Assembly: GCA_002421005.1 (NCBI GenBank)
Contig: DIJC01000017.1
Span: 89,834-153,833 of the forward strand
Reading direction: 5' to 3'
Source of the DNA: Enterobacteriaceae bacterium UBA5654
GTDB lineage: Bacteria; Pseudomonadota; Gammaproteobacteria; Enterobacterales; Enterobacteriaceae
Length of the DNA: 64,000 nucleotides
The notes beneath the pieces are model-generated. The model was not told where the DNA came from and ran no database searches. It saw only the letters and a program-made list of their open reading frames with translations. Shown here one piece after another: positions 1 to 8,168 of this stretch; positions within the stretch are counted from its first letter, which is position 1; each line of letters starts with the position of its first letter. The translations under genes and the position numbers were made by a program.

Positions 1-747
1 TTCACGGTCGTTATCGTCTTCAGCCTGACGAGCATGTTGAGAAGTGGTGACATGGTAGTCGCTGCTGTCTTCAACAACATCAGCAACAGGAACACCGTTC
101 TTCTCATTTTCTTCAGCCATACGGCGGGCTTCTTCAGCGACGCGACGAGCTTCTTCTTCCAGCTTACGGCGGGCTTCTTCTTCCGCTTTACGCTTCAGCT
201 CGGCAGCTTCATTCTCACGGCGGGCTTTCTCAGCCTGGGCGGTTTTAGTCATATCGTCTTGTTGATTGCTCACTTTGTCTTTTTCCGCAGCTTCACGTTT
301 CGCTTTATCAGCGGCTTCACGCTTAGCTTGTTCTGCGGCCTCACGTTCGGCTTTTAATTGCGCCTCGCGTTTGGCTGCTTCTTCAGCCTCACGACGCGCT
401 TGCTCTTCCGCTTCACGCTGCGCCTGCTCTTCCGCCGCGAGACGTTCTGCCTCTTGCGGGTCACGTTTCACAAAGGTGCGCTTCTTGCGGACTTCGATTT
501 GTACCGATTTGCTTTTTCCACCGGTACCAGGAATGTTTAAAGTACTGCGCGTTTTACGCTGTAAAGTCAACTTATCCGGGCCTGCGCCGTGTTCACGGTT
601 CAGGTGGGCCAGTAAGGTTTGTTTCTCTTGCGCGGACACAGAATCATCAGCAGACTTACGGATACCTGCATCAGCAAATTGCTGTACCAGGCGATCCACG
701 GAGGTCTGAATCTCTGCGGCCAGCGTTTTTACGGTTACATCTGTCAT
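1..747 (-). CDS. infB: Translation initiation factor IF-2, N-terminal part (cut by window edge)
   Basis: IF-2 is the GTPase that brings initiator fMet-tRNA to the 30S subunit and promotes subunit joining. Only about the first 249 codons lie in the window; the GTPase and tRNA-binding domains are beyond the left edge. The start is the ATG at 747 (protein begins MTDVTVKTLA), giving the small helical IF2-N domain, followed by a long charged stretch rich in Ala, Glu, Lys and Arg (repeated EAAEKAKREA-like segments), the flexible linker typical of enterobacterial IF-2. It lies 24 bp after nusA on the same strand, as in the metY-rimP-nusA-infB operon. Identification is secure. Shorter IF-2 isoforms from internal starts are known in E. 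coli but those starts are not assessable here. Confidence 0.97.
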   Translation of the reverse strand, partial: MTDVTVKTLAAEIQTSVDRLVQQFADAGIRKSADDSVSAQEKQTLLAHLNREHGAGPDKLTLQRKTRSTLNIPGTGGKSKSVQIEVRKKRTFVKRDPQEAERLAAEEQAQREAEEQARREAEEAAKREAQLKAEREAAEQAKREAADKAKREAAEKDKVSNQQDDMTKTAQAEKARRENEAAELKRKAEEEARRKLEEEARRVAEEARRMAEENEKNGVPVADVVEDSSDYHVTTSQHARQAEDDNDRE

Positions 748-771
748 GCTGTTCCTTCCTGCTACAGTTTA

Positions 772-2259
772 TTACGCTTCGTCACCGAACCAGCAAATAT
801 TACGGGCAGCCATAATCAGCTCACCGGCTTTTTCGTCGGACAAACCTTCGATATCAGCCAGATCATCAATGCCCTGGTCGGCGAGATCTTCCAGCGTACA
901 AACACCACGGGCAGCCAGTTTGAACGCCATTTCGCGATCTAATCCTTCCAGATTCAGCAGATCGTCAGCCGGTTTGTTATCACCGAGGCTCTCTTCATGG
1001 GCCAGTGCCAGAGTGGTCAGTGCGTTTTTAGCACGCTCGCGCAGTGCTTCAACGGTGTCTTCATCAAGACCATCGATTTCCAGCAGTTCTTTCATCGGCA
1101 CATAGGCCAGTTCTTCCAGCGTGGCAAAGCCTTCTTCTACCAGTACCGTCGCGAAATCTTCATCGATATCGAGATATTTGGTAAAGGTGTCGATAGCGGC
1201 ATGCGCTTCAGCCTGATGCTTCGCCTGCAGGTCGTCAACGGTCATCACGTTGAGTTCCCAGCCGCTCAGCTGCGAGGCCAGACGCACGTTCTGGCCATTA
1301 CGGCCAATCGCCTGTGCCAGGTTGCCAGCTTCAACAGCAATATCCATCGTGTGTTTGTCTTCATCAACCACGATGGACGCGACGTCTGCCGGAGCCATTG
1401 CATTAATGACAAACTGTGCCGGATTATCATCCCACAGCACGATATCAATGCGTTCACCGCCCAGTTCAGTCGACACCGCCTGCACGCGCGCACCGCGCAT
1501 ACCTACGCAAGCACCGACCGGATCGATACGCTTGTCGTTGGTCTTCACCGCGATTTTGGCTCGGGAGCCCGGATCGCGTGCAGCCGCTTTGATTTCGATA
1601 ACTTCTTCGCCGATTTCTGGCACTTCAATGCGGAACAGTTCAACCAGCATTTCTGGCTTAGAACGGGTCACGAAAAGCTGAGCACCGCGCGCTTCCGGGC
1701 GCACAGCGTACAGAACGCCACGAATACGGTCGCCTGGACGGAAGTTTTCACGCGGCAGCATGTCTTCGCGCAGAATAACGGCTTCTGCATTGTTGCCGAG
1801 ATCTAAAGAGATGTTATCGCGGTTTACTTTCTTCACGACGCCGGTGATGATTTCGCCTTCGTGCTCGCGGAACTGATCGACGACCATTGCGCGCTCAGCT
1901 TCACGTACTTTTTGCACGATAACCTGCTTGGCGGTCTGCGTAGTGATACGGTCAAAGGTCACAGATTCGATCTGATCTTCAACGTATTCACCCACGTTCA
2001 GGCTTTCATCTTCAAAACGGGCCGCTTCAAGAGTGATTTCTTTGGTCGGCTGGGTCACTTCTTCAACGATAACCCAACGACGGAAGGTGTCGAAGTCGCC
2101 GCTTTTGCGATCGATTTCTACGCGAACGTCGATCTCTTGTTCGTATTTTTTCTTTGTCGCCGTTGCCAGTGCGCTTTCCAGCGCTTCGAAAATCTTCTCG
2201 CGCGGCAGCGCTTTTTCGTTGGAAACAGCTTCAACAACAGCCAAAATTTCTTTATTCAT
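772..2259 (-). CDS. nusA: Transcription termination/antitermination factor NusA
   Basis: NusA binds RNA polymerase and nascent RNA and modulates pausing, intrinsic and Rho-dependent termination and lambda/rrn antitermination. The 495-residue product has the full E. coli length. Visible order: an N-terminal polymerase-binding domain (to about 130), an S1 domain, two KH domains with the loops GMRGARVQ and GRNGQNVRLA, and two acidic C-terminal repeats (AR1, AR2) ending near the stop. The start ATG at 2259 follows rimP by 27 bp, and infB begins 24 bp downstream, so these are one operon. In E. coli NusA represses its own operon through upstream terminators; two terminator hairpins are present in the metY-rimP gap here. 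Confidence 0.98.
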   Translation of the reverse strand: MNKEILAVVEAVSNEKALPREKIFEALESALATATKKKYEQEIDVRVEIDRKSGDFDTFRRWVIVEEVTQPTKEITLEAARFEDESLNVGEYVEDQIESVTFDRITTQTAKQVIVQKVREAERAMVVDQFREHEGEIITGVVKKVNRDNISLDLGNNAEAVILREDMLPRENFRPGDRIRGVLYAVRPEARGAQLFVTRSKPEMLVELFRIEVPEIGEEVIEIKAAARDPGSRAKIAVKTNDKRIDPVGACVGMRGARVQAVSTELGGERIDIVLWDDNPAQFVINAMAPADVASIVVDEDKHTMDIAVEAGNLAQAIGRNGQNVRLASQLSGWELNVMTVDDLQAKHQAEAHAAIDTFTKYLDIDEDFATVLVEEGFATLEELAYVPMKELLEIDGLDEDTVEALRERAKNALTTLALAHEESLGDNKPADDLLNLEGLDREMAFKLAARGVCTLEDLADQGIDDLADIEGLSDEKAGELIMAARNICWFGDEA

Positions 2260-2286
2260 CGGGGCCTTTCACCTCAATCCAGACTG

Positions 2287-2739
2287 TTAAAAGTGGGGAA
2301 CCAGGTTCGCCTTCTGGATGTTACTCAGCGCGAACACTTCATCTTTGCCTTCAACCGTAACCGTGATCATCTCACCGTCTACCGCTTTGATAACGCCCTG
2401 CCATTTACGACGGTTTTGTACCGCCATTCGCAGGACCAGCGCCACCTCTTCACCCAGGAAACGCGTATAGTGTTCAGCAGTAAACATTGGACGATCAAGA
2501 CCCGGCGAGGAAACCTCCAGGTTATAGGCGACGGTAATAGGATCTTCGACGTCCATAACGGCGCTCACCTGATGGCTCACATCAGCACAATCATCAACAT
2601 TGATGCCATCTTCACTATCAATATAGATGCGCAGTGTCGATGTACGACCGCGAATAAATTCGATGCCGACCAGTTCGAAGCCCAACGCTTCAACCGGTGC
2701 TGTAATCATCTCTGTTAATTTTTGCTCTAATGTGGACAA
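2287..2739 (-). CDS. rimP: Ribosome maturation factor RimP
   Basis: RimP binds the 30S subunit and assists its late maturation. The 150-residue reading from a TTG start at 2739 matches the E. coli length and N-terminus (STLEQKLTEMI). The frame stays open to another TTG at 2751 with a GTG at 2745 between, but the purine-rich GGGGGTGGG immediately upstream fits as the Shine-Dalgarno sequence for the 2739 TTG, so I prefer that start. The family's N-terminal alpha/beta domain and C-terminal SH3-like barrel (ending ANLVPHF) are both complete. It lies in the metY-rimP-nusA-infB operon. The rare start codon suggests deliberately modest translation. Confidence 0.96.
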   Translation of the reverse strand: MSTLEQKLTEMITAPVEALGFELVGIEFIRGRTSTLRIYIDSEDGINVDDCADVSHQVSAVMDVEDPITVAYNLEVSSPGLDRPMFTAEHYTRFLGEEVALVLRMAVQNRRKWQGVIKAVDGEMITVTVEGKDEVFALSNIQKANLVPHF

Positions 2740-2756
2740 GCCCACCCCCAAGACAT

Positions 2757-2776
2757 AAAAAAAGGGCGTAAAGCCC
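2757..2776 (-). terminator. Terminator hairpin upstream of rimP (distal)
   Basis: On the minus strand GGGC, a five-base loop and GCCC are followed by a run of seven T. It lies between tRNA-fMet and rimP and would let only part of the transcription pass into rimP-nusA-infB. The stem is short, so it may work together with the stronger hairpin just before it. Confidence 0.6.
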
Positions 2777-2795
2777 AGTTATTCTGTAGTCAGAT

Positions 2796-2820
2796 AACAA
2801 AAAACCCCGATAAATCGGGG
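2796..2820 (-). terminator. Terminator hairpin after tRNA-fMet (proximal)
   Basis: On the minus strand a 7-bp stem, CCCCGAT pairing with ATCGGGG across a two-base loop, is followed by a T run. It separates tRNA-fMet from rimP. Known biology of the E. coli operon has NusA-controlled termination in this interval, which fits two consecutive hairpins. Confidence 0.8.
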
Positions 2821-2945
2821 CTTTAGATAACTGAACCCTATAGCCGCAACTGCGGCCTGGAGAACCTTCCGAAAGAATTTTTTTCAAATTCAGCGCCGAA
2901 GGCCAACGTCTTCACGACTATTTGAAAAAGAACTCTAAGGGAAAG

Positions 2946-3022
<77 letters not shown>

Positions 3023-3037
3023 CCTGAAACGTGGCAA

Positions 3038-3066
3038 ATTCTACGCGTATTGAGTAGAAAATGCAA
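3038..3066 (-). promoter_or_regulatory. Sigma-70 promoter of the metY-nusA-infB operon
   Basis: On the minus strand a -35 element TTGCAT (3061-3066) and a -10 element TAGAAT (3038-3043) are separated by exactly 17 bp. The -10 lies 15 bases before the tRNA 5' end. Position and spacing are those of a strong housekeeping promoter. Confidence 0.75.
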
Positions 3067-3152
3067 ATAATGCTGGGATTTGGTACCGAAGACGGGACGT
3101 AAAACCGGCTTGTATTATAGGGAAAAATAGCGCGCTGTGTCAAGGACGATGC

Positions 3153-3171
3153 CCGGGCATTTCCTGCCCGG
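3153..3171. other. Inverted repeat between metY and argG
   Basis: A perfect 7-bp inverted repeat, CCGGGCA and TGCCCGG, with a five-base spacer. There is no T run on either side, so it is unlikely to be an intrinsic terminator. It lies in the divergent metY/argG promoter region; its function is unknown. Confidence 0.4.
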
Positions 3172-3297
3172 TACAGGCAGCATAAAAACGCAGCCTCTGT
3201 GCATAGAGGATAGCGAGAGATGAAGGATTTGTTGTTGAAAACATAACTAACCACTTTCGATCTCCTAAAAAAGATGTTTAAATGAAAACTCACTTAA

Positions 3298-3315
3298 ATT
3301 GCATAAACATGCACT
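3298..3315 (+). promoter_or_regulatory. Probable ArgR box upstream of argG
   Basis: The 18-base ATTGCATAAACATGCACT is a near-palindrome of the ARG-box type, with an AT centre flanked by TGCAT/ATGCA. It lies 49 bp before the argG start. A weaker half-conserved copy (AATGAAAACTCACTTAA, from 3281) sits just upstream with helical spacing, as expected for ArgR hexamer sites that repress arginine biosynthesis genes. Confidence 0.5.
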
Positions 3316-3363
3316 AACAACCAGAGATGATTTCTCCATAGTCTACCAGGCAGGGTTTATTTT

Positions 3364-4707
3364 ATGACGACGATTCTCAAGCATCTTCCGGCAGGTCAAC
3401 GTATTGGTATCGCTTTCTCCGGCGGTCTGGACACCAGCGCGGCGCTGCTGTGGATGCGACAAAAAGGGGCAGTTCCTTATGCCTATACCGCCAACCTGGG
3501 TCAGCCGGATGAAGAGGACTATGATGAGATCCCACGGCGGGCGATGGAGTATGGCGCAGAAAACGCTCGTCTGATCGACTGCCGTAAACAACTGGTTGCG
3601 GAAGGCATTGCAGCGATTCAGTGCGGCGCGTTCCATAATACCACTGGCGGCCTGACCTACTTCAACACTACGCCGCTGGGCCGCGCGGTTACCGGCACCA
3701 TGCTGGTTGCCGCCATGAAAGAAGACGGCGTCAATATCTGGGGCGATGGCAGCACCTATAAAGGCAACGATATCGAACGTTTCTATCGTTACGGCCTGCT
3801 AACCAACGCTGAATTGCAGATTTACAAGCCGTGGCTGGATACCGACTTTATTGATGAACTGGGCGGCCGTCATGAGATGTCCGAGTTCATGATTGCTTGT
3901 GGTTTCGACTACAAAATGTCCGTCGAGAAAGCCTATTCCACCGACTCCAATATGCTTGGTGCCACGCATGAAGCGAAGGATCTGGAATTTCTGAACTCCA
4001 GCGTAAAAATCGTTAACCCGATCATGGGCGTGAAGTTCTGGGACGAAAACGTCAAAATCCCGGCAGAAGAAGTGACCGTGCGTTTTGAGCAGGGGCATCC
4101 GGTGGCGCTGAACGGCAAAACTTTCAGCGATGACGTAGAGATGATGCTGGAAGCCAACCGCATCGGTGGTCGTCACGGGCTGGGCATGAGCGATCAGATC
4201 GAAAACCGCATCATTGAAGCTAAAAGCCGTGGTATTTATGAAGCTCCAGGTATGGCGCTGCTGCATATTGCTTATGAGCGTCTGCTGACCGGCATTCATA
4301 ACGAAGACACCATTGAGCAATACCACGCGCATGGCCGTCAACTGGGCCGCCTGCTGTATCAGGGCCGCTGGTTTGACTCTCAGGCGCTGATGCTACGCGA
4401 TGCCCTGCAACGCTGGGTCGCCAGCCAGATCACCGGTGAAGTTACGCTGGAACTGCGTCGCGGTAATGACTATTCAATCCTGAATACGGTTTCCGATAAC
4501 CTGACCTACAAACCAGAGCGTCTGACGATGGAAAAAGGCGACTCCGTATTCTCGCCTGACGATCGTATCGGTCAGCTCACCATGCGTAATCTGGATATTA
4601 CAGATACCCGTGAGAAACTGTTTGGCTATGCCAAAACCGGCCTGCTCTCCTCCTCCGCCACGACTGGCGTACCGCAGGTAGAGAATCTGGAAAATAAGGC
4701 GAAGTAA
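3364..4707 (+). CDS. argG: Argininosuccinate synthase
   Basis: ArgG joins citrulline and aspartate using ATP to form argininosuccinate, the penultimate step of arginine biosynthesis in the cytoplasm. The protein is 447 residues, the exact E. coli length. The ATP-pyrophosphatase loop SGGLDTS is at residues 19-25. It belongs to the longer enterobacterial form of the enzyme. Start ATG at 3364. The gene is transcribed alone, opposite to its neighbours, with an ArgR-like box upstream and a terminator directly after it. In E. coli yhbX lies between argG and the tRNA-Leu gene; here that gene is missing. Confidence 0.98.
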   Translation: MTTILKHLPAGQRIGIAFSGGLDTSAALLWMRQKGAVPYAYTANLGQPDEEDYDEIPRRAMEYGAENARLIDCRKQLVAEGIAAIQCGAFHNTTGGLTYFNTTPLGRAVTGTMLVAAMKEDGVNIWGDGSTYKGNDIERFYRYGLLTNAELQIYKPWLDTDFIDELGGRHEMSEFMIACGFDYKMSVEKAYSTDSNMLGATHEAKDLEFLNSSVKIVNPIMGVKFWDENVKIPAEEVTVRFEQGHPVALNGKTFSDDVEMMLEANRIGGRHGLGMSDQIENRIIEAKSRGIYEAPGMALLHIAYERLLTGIHNEDTIEQYHAHGRQLGRLLYQGRWFDSQALMLRDALQRWVASQITGEVTLELRRGNDYSILNTVSDNLTYKPERLTMEKGDSVFSPDDRIGQLTMRNLDITDTREKLFGYAKTGLLSSSATTGVPQVENLENKAK

Positions 4708-4718
4708 CTGCTCCCCTA

Positions 4719-4749
4719 CACCAGCCCCTGGCGGGCTGGTGATTTTCTT
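4719..4749 (+). terminator. Intrinsic terminator of argG
   Basis: A 7-bp stem, CCAGCCC and GGGCTGG, with loop CTGGC begins 14 bases after the argG stop and is followed by TGATTTTCTT, a T-rich tail. Confidence 0.75.
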
Positions 4750-5060
4750 CCGATATTGACGCCCTTTCTGCATTAGCAGCACATCTCTGATAATCCAGTT
4801 CTGCTACCAGCCTCTACTGTGAATCGGGCACTCATGCGTATTTTGCTCGCGCCCCCATCTCACCTGCCTTTTATAACCGTGAGTCAGCTTTATTAATTTA
4901 GCCACATCCTTTCATCCCGGTATTTGGATCAACGGGCATAGCGCTTGAAAATGCGCCTTGTTCATCAGGCACAACCAGCAATGATGGAAAAGGGAGATCA
5001 ACACGTTGAGCGGGACAAATCAGCCCTGCGCGCATGAAGAGGATGAGTGACAAACGACAG
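4750..5060. other. Gene-free gap where E. coli carries yhbX
   Basis: About 310 bases with no supported coding frame. E. coli has yhbX, a phosphoethanolamine-transferase-like membrane protein, at this place. I could not recognise any fragment of it here in either strand. An open frame on the minus strand (4898-5128) runs into the tRNA-Leu gene and has no family features, so I do not accept it. Confidence 0.5.
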
Positions 5061-5064
5061 ACGA

Positions 5065-5091
5065 AAAAAAAGACGCTGTTAGCGTCTTTTT
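5065..5091 (-). terminator. Terminator of the secG-leuU transcript
   Basis: AGACGCT (5071-5077) and AGCGTCT (5081-5087) form a hairpin flanked by A runs and T runs on both strands, so it can act in either direction. On the minus strand it follows the tRNA-Leu gene by about ten bases. Confidence 0.85.
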
Positions 5092-5100
5092 TCGGAATAT

Positions 5101-5187
5101 TGGTACTGAGGATGGGACTCGAACCCACAAGCCCGTTAGGGCACTACCACCTCAAGGTAGCGTGTCTACCAATTCCACCACCTCAGC
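5101..5187 (-). tRNA. leuU: tRNA-Leu (GAG)
   Basis: An 87-base class II tRNA with encoded CCA (minus strand). The anticodon loop CTTGAGG gives anticodon GAG, which reads CUU and CUC. The long variable arm TGCCCTAACGGGCTT is typical of leucine tRNAs. It follows secG by 13 bases and is probably co-transcribed with it, as in E. coli. Confidence 0.97.
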
Positions 5188-5200
5188 ACAGATACTACTA

Positions 5201-5530
5201 TTAGTGCGGGATATCGCTGGTCGGCTGAGCCGGAGCAGCTGGCTGAGTTTCGGTTTTCGCCGGTGCACTCAGATTTTCCCACTCGCTTCCTTTATTGGCC
5301 TTGTTACTGTTGATATTACCGAGCACCAGGCTAATGATGAAGAACAGTGTTGCCAGCACGGCCGTCATGCGGGTCATGAAGTTACCAGAACCACCTGAAC
5401 CAAACAGCGTACCAGAAGCGCCTGCACCAAAGGAGGCTCCCATATCAGCGCCTTTACCCTGCTGCAGCATAACCAGACCAACAAGGCCGATTGCCACAAT
5501 AAGGAAAACTACTAAAAGAGCTTCGTACAT
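5201..5530 (-). CDS. secG: Protein translocase subunit SecG
   Basis: SecG is the small third subunit of the SecYEG inner-membrane channel and stimulates SecA-driven export. The product is 109 residues with two membrane segments (about 1-20 and 55-75) joined by a Gly-rich cytoplasmic loop (GASFGAGASGTLFGSGGSG) and a Pro/Ala-rich tail. The frame is open 21 codons upstream, but MYEALLVVFL at 5530 is the family start and is preceded by AGGAACAGG. A terminator separates it from glmM upstream, and tRNA-Leu follows directly downstream. Confidence 0.97.
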   Translation of the reverse strand: MYEALLVVFLIVAIGLVGLVMLQQGKGADMGASFGAGASGTLFGSGGSGNFMTRMTAVLATLFFIISLVLGNINSNKANKGSEWENLSAPAKTETQPAAPAQPTSDIPH

Positions 5531-5846
5531 AATTAACCTGTTCCTTGCGGAGTTGCCGCATACCAATTGCTTCGACCAATATCGTGGGAGCATTTATGCT
5601 TTCCCACTGAAGCGGGTGTGAATACTAACCAAAGAGATCGCCCTTCGCAAGAGCAATTTCAACGCATTGTATCGAATGCGGAAAAAAACAGCAAATCGGC
5701 ACATGTAGTGCGCAAATCCCGGTTATTACAGGTGTTTAACGCCTGTTTTTTGTTCTCTTCTGCCGTCACCGTTGAATGCCTGTACCCGCTAAATTTCTTC
5801 GCAATATTCCAGCCTTTTCATACTGGAGGATAAACAGCAGATACAA
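5531..5846. other. secG upstream region, no gene
   Basis: About 315 bases between the glmM terminator and secG, presumably holding the secG promoter on the minus strand. A hairpin with an adjoining T run reading on the plus strand (ACAGG at 5728-5732, CCTGT at 5742-5746, then TTTTT) has no plus-strand gene before it. I see nothing else identifiable. Confidence 0.4.
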
Positions 5847-5876
5847 AAAAGCGCCCTTGCTGAAAGGACGCTTTCA
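5847..5876 (-). terminator. Terminator after glmM
   Basis: On the minus strand a 9-bp stem (AAAGCGTCC with GGGCGCTTT, one G-U pair) and nine-base loop end in TTTTTT, 8 bases after the glmM stop codon. Confidence 0.8.
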
Positions 5877-5883
5877 CGAAGGA

Positions 5884-7221
5884 TTAAACCGCTTTTACCG
5901 CATCCGCTATTTTATGCGCGAACGCCGTGACCTGAGCTTCGTCTTCCCCTTCCACCATTACCCGAATCAGAGGTTCGGTGCCGGATTTGCGCAGCAGCAC
6001 GCGCCCACGTTTACCCAGCGCCGCTTCAACGTCGGCCAGCGCCGCTTTCACCGTATCATGTTCCAGCGGATCGCTGGCACCGGCAGCAAAGCGCACGTTG
6101 ACGAGGATCTGCGGGAACATTTTCATGCCGCTACACAGGTCATGCAGGCTCATATGGTTGCGCACCATCGCGGCGACAACCTGTAGCCCCGCCACGATAC
6201 CGTCACCGGTAGTGGTTTTATCCAGCAGAATCACGTGGCCGGAGTTTTCTGCCCCGATGCGCCAGCCCTTCTCCTGCATTTTTTCCAGCACGTAGCGGTC
6301 GCCGACTTTGGCACGGGTAAAGGGAATGCCGAGCTGTTTCAGCGCCAGCTCCAGTCCCATATTGCTCATCAGCGTGCCGACCGCGCCACCGCGCAACTGC
6401 CCCTGACGCAGCGCTTCGCGGGCGATGATATACATAATCTGATCGCCATCGACATGCGTACCTTCGTGATCGACCATGATCACCCGGTCGCCATCGCCGT
6501 CAAAAGCAATGCCGAGGTGAGCTTTTTCAGCCAGCACCCGCGCCTGCAACGCCCGGACGTCGGTAGCCCCGACTTTCTCGTTGATGTTTACACCGTCCGG
6601 CTCGCAGCCCATTGTGATAACTTTCGCGCCCAGTTCACGGAACACGTTTGGCGCGATGTGATAGGTCGCACCGTTAGCGCAGTCAACCACAATTTTCAGT
6701 TCGCTAAGGCTCAGTTCGTTCGGAAAAGTGCCTTTGCAAAATTCGATATAGCGGCCTGCGGCATCAACGATGCGACTGGCTTTACCCAGTTCAGCCGAAT
6801 CTACGCAGGTGATCTCTTTTTCCATCTCGGCTTCAATGGCTTCTTCGACTTCATCCGGCAGTTTGGTGCCGTCGATGGAGAAAAATTTAATGCCGTTATC
6901 GTAATACGGGTTATGTGAAGCGGAAATAACAATACCCGCTTCCGCGCGGAAAGTGCGGGTCAGATAAGCCACGGCAGGCGTTGGCATGGGACCGGTGAAC
7001 GAAGCGGAAAGCCCGGCGGCGGCAAGACCAGCCTCAAGCGCGGATTCCAGCATGTAGCCAGAAATACGCGTATCTTTGCCGATAATGATTTTACGCGAAC
7101 CGTGACGCGCCAGCACCTTCCCTGCCGCCCAACCCAGCTTAAGCACAAAATCCGGCGTGATCGGCGCGTCGCCGACGCGGCCACGGATGCCATCGGTACC
7201 AAAATATTTACGGTCACTCAT
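5884..7221 (-). CDS. glmM: Phosphoglucosamine mutase
   Basis: GlmM converts glucosamine-6-phosphate to glucosamine-1-phosphate, feeding UDP-GlcNAc for peptidoglycan and LPS. The 445-residue length equals the E. coli enzyme. The phosphoserine loop ISASHNP (near residue 102), the metal loop DGDGDR and the C-terminal phosphate-binding RKSGTEP are present. The frame extends 14 codons further upstream, but MSDRKYFGTDGIRG at 7221 is the family start. The start overlaps the folP stop by 8 bases, which indicates translational coupling in a folP-glmM unit downstream of ftsH. Confidence 0.98.
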   Translation of the reverse strand: MSDRKYFGTDGIRGRVGDAPITPDFVLKLGWAAGKVLARHGSRKIIIGKDTRISGYMLESALEAGLAAAGLSASFTGPMPTPAVAYLTRTFRAEAGIVISASHNPYYDNGIKFFSIDGTKLPDEVEEAIEAEMEKEITCVDSAELGKASRIVDAAGRYIEFCKGTFPNELSLSELKIVVDCANGATYHIAPNVFRELGAKVITMGCEPDGVNINEKVGATDVRALQARVLAEKAHLGIAFDGDGDRVIMVDHEGTHVDGDQIMYIIAREALRQGQLRGGAVGTLMSNMGLELALKQLGIPFTRAKVGDRYVLEKMQEKGWRIGAENSGHVILLDKTTTGDGIVAGLQVVAAMVRNHMSLHDLCSGMKMFPQILVNVRFAAGASDPLEHDTVKAALADVEAALGKRGRVLLRKSGTEPLIRVMVEGEDEAQVTAFAHKIADAVKAV

Positions 7222-8062
7222 AACGTCTGTTTTCCTTAGCTGATAATGTCGCTTCCACCACACGCATTGCGTCTACGGTTTCTTTTACATCATGTACACG
7301 AATGATCTGTGCTCCCTGCATCGCTGCAATCACCGCGCAGGCGAGACTGCCGCTCAGCCGCTCGGAAGGCCCGGCGTTAAGCAGTTGACCGACCATCGAT
7401 TTGCGCGACATGCCTACCAGCAGCGGCAGGCCAAAATGGTGCAACTCTGATAAACGTGCAAGAAGCGTGTAATTATGCGAGAGATTTTTACCGAAACCGA
7501 ATCCCGGGTCGAGCAACAATTTCTCTTTTGCGATCCCGGCAGCTTCACAGCGTGCGATTTGGTCAATGAAGAAGCGGTTAACATCGGCAAAAACGTCATC
7601 GTAGTGCGGCGCTTCCTGCATCGTTTTCGGCTGCCCCTGCATATGCATCAGGCAGACCGGCAAACCGGTTTGTGCTGCAGCTTCCAGCGCACCCGGCTCG
7701 TTCAGGGAGCGGATATCATTAATGATGTGAGCGCCCACTCTCGCCGCTTCGCGGATCACTTCTGGTTTCGAGGTATCGACGGAGATCCATACCTCAAAGC
7801 GCTGGGCGATGGCTTCCACTACCGGGATCACCCGCGCCAGTTCTTCTTCCACGCTGACGTCCGCCGCGCCGGGCCGCGTTGATTCGCCGCCGATGTCAAT
7901 AATGCTCGCCCCTGCGTTAATCATCAGATTGGCGTGTTTAACCGCATCTGTCAGTGAATTATGCGTGCCACCGTCGGAGAAGGAGTCGGGCGTGACGTTA
8001 AGAATGCCCATCACATGCGGATAAGCCAGATCGAGCGCGGAGCCCTGGGCAACGAGTTTCAT
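7214..8062 (-). CDS. folP: Dihydropteroate synthase
   Basis: FolP condenses p-aminobenzoate with hydroxymethyl-dihydropterin diphosphate in folate synthesis and is the sulfonamide target. The product is 282 residues, as in E. coli. The two Prosite-type signatures are visible: GILNVTPDSFSDGG near the N-terminus and GGESTRPGA around residue 60. The start MKLVAQGSALDL at 8062 is chosen by alignment with E. coli; the open frame upstream is not conserved protein. It lies 106 bases after ftsH and overlaps glmM by 8 bases. Confidence 0.98.
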   Translation of the reverse strand: MKLVAQGSALDLAYPHVMGILNVTPDSFSDGGTHNSLTDAVKHANLMINAGASIIDIGGESTRPGAADVSVEEELARVIPVVEAIAQRFEVWISVDTSKPEVIREAARVGAHIINDIRSLNEPGALEAAAQTGLPVCLMHMQGQPKTMQEAPHYDDVFADVNRFFIDQIARCEAAGIAKEKLLLDPGFGFGKNLSHNYTLLARLSELHHFGLPLLVGMSRKSMVGQLLNAGPSERLSGSLACAVIAAMQGAQIIRVHDVKETVDAMRVVEATLSAKENRRYE

Positions 8063-8168
8063 GAAAACCCCTGTTATTTTTTTGCTAGCCGGATAAAGAA
8101 AAGCCCCGGAGCACTGCTCCAGGGCTTTAGATACTACAGCAGCGGACTTATTTGTCGCCAGCCTGTGT

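Noticed and set aside
140..470. Repetitive low-complexity sequence at the left edge
   Set aside because: It encodes the Ala/Glu/Lys/Arg-rich linker of IF-2, normal for the family.
997..2718. Long plus-strand open frames opposite nusA and rimP
   Set aside because: They are mirror frames of well-identified genes, with no start signals or recognisable products.
2740..2751. Upstream TTG or GTG start for RimP
   Set aside because: The intervening bases form the purine-rich ribosome site of the TTG at 2739, and the E. coli protein starts there.
4898..5128. Minus-strand open frame of 76 codons between argG and secG
   Set aside because: It runs through the tRNA-Leu gene and its terminator and has no family features.
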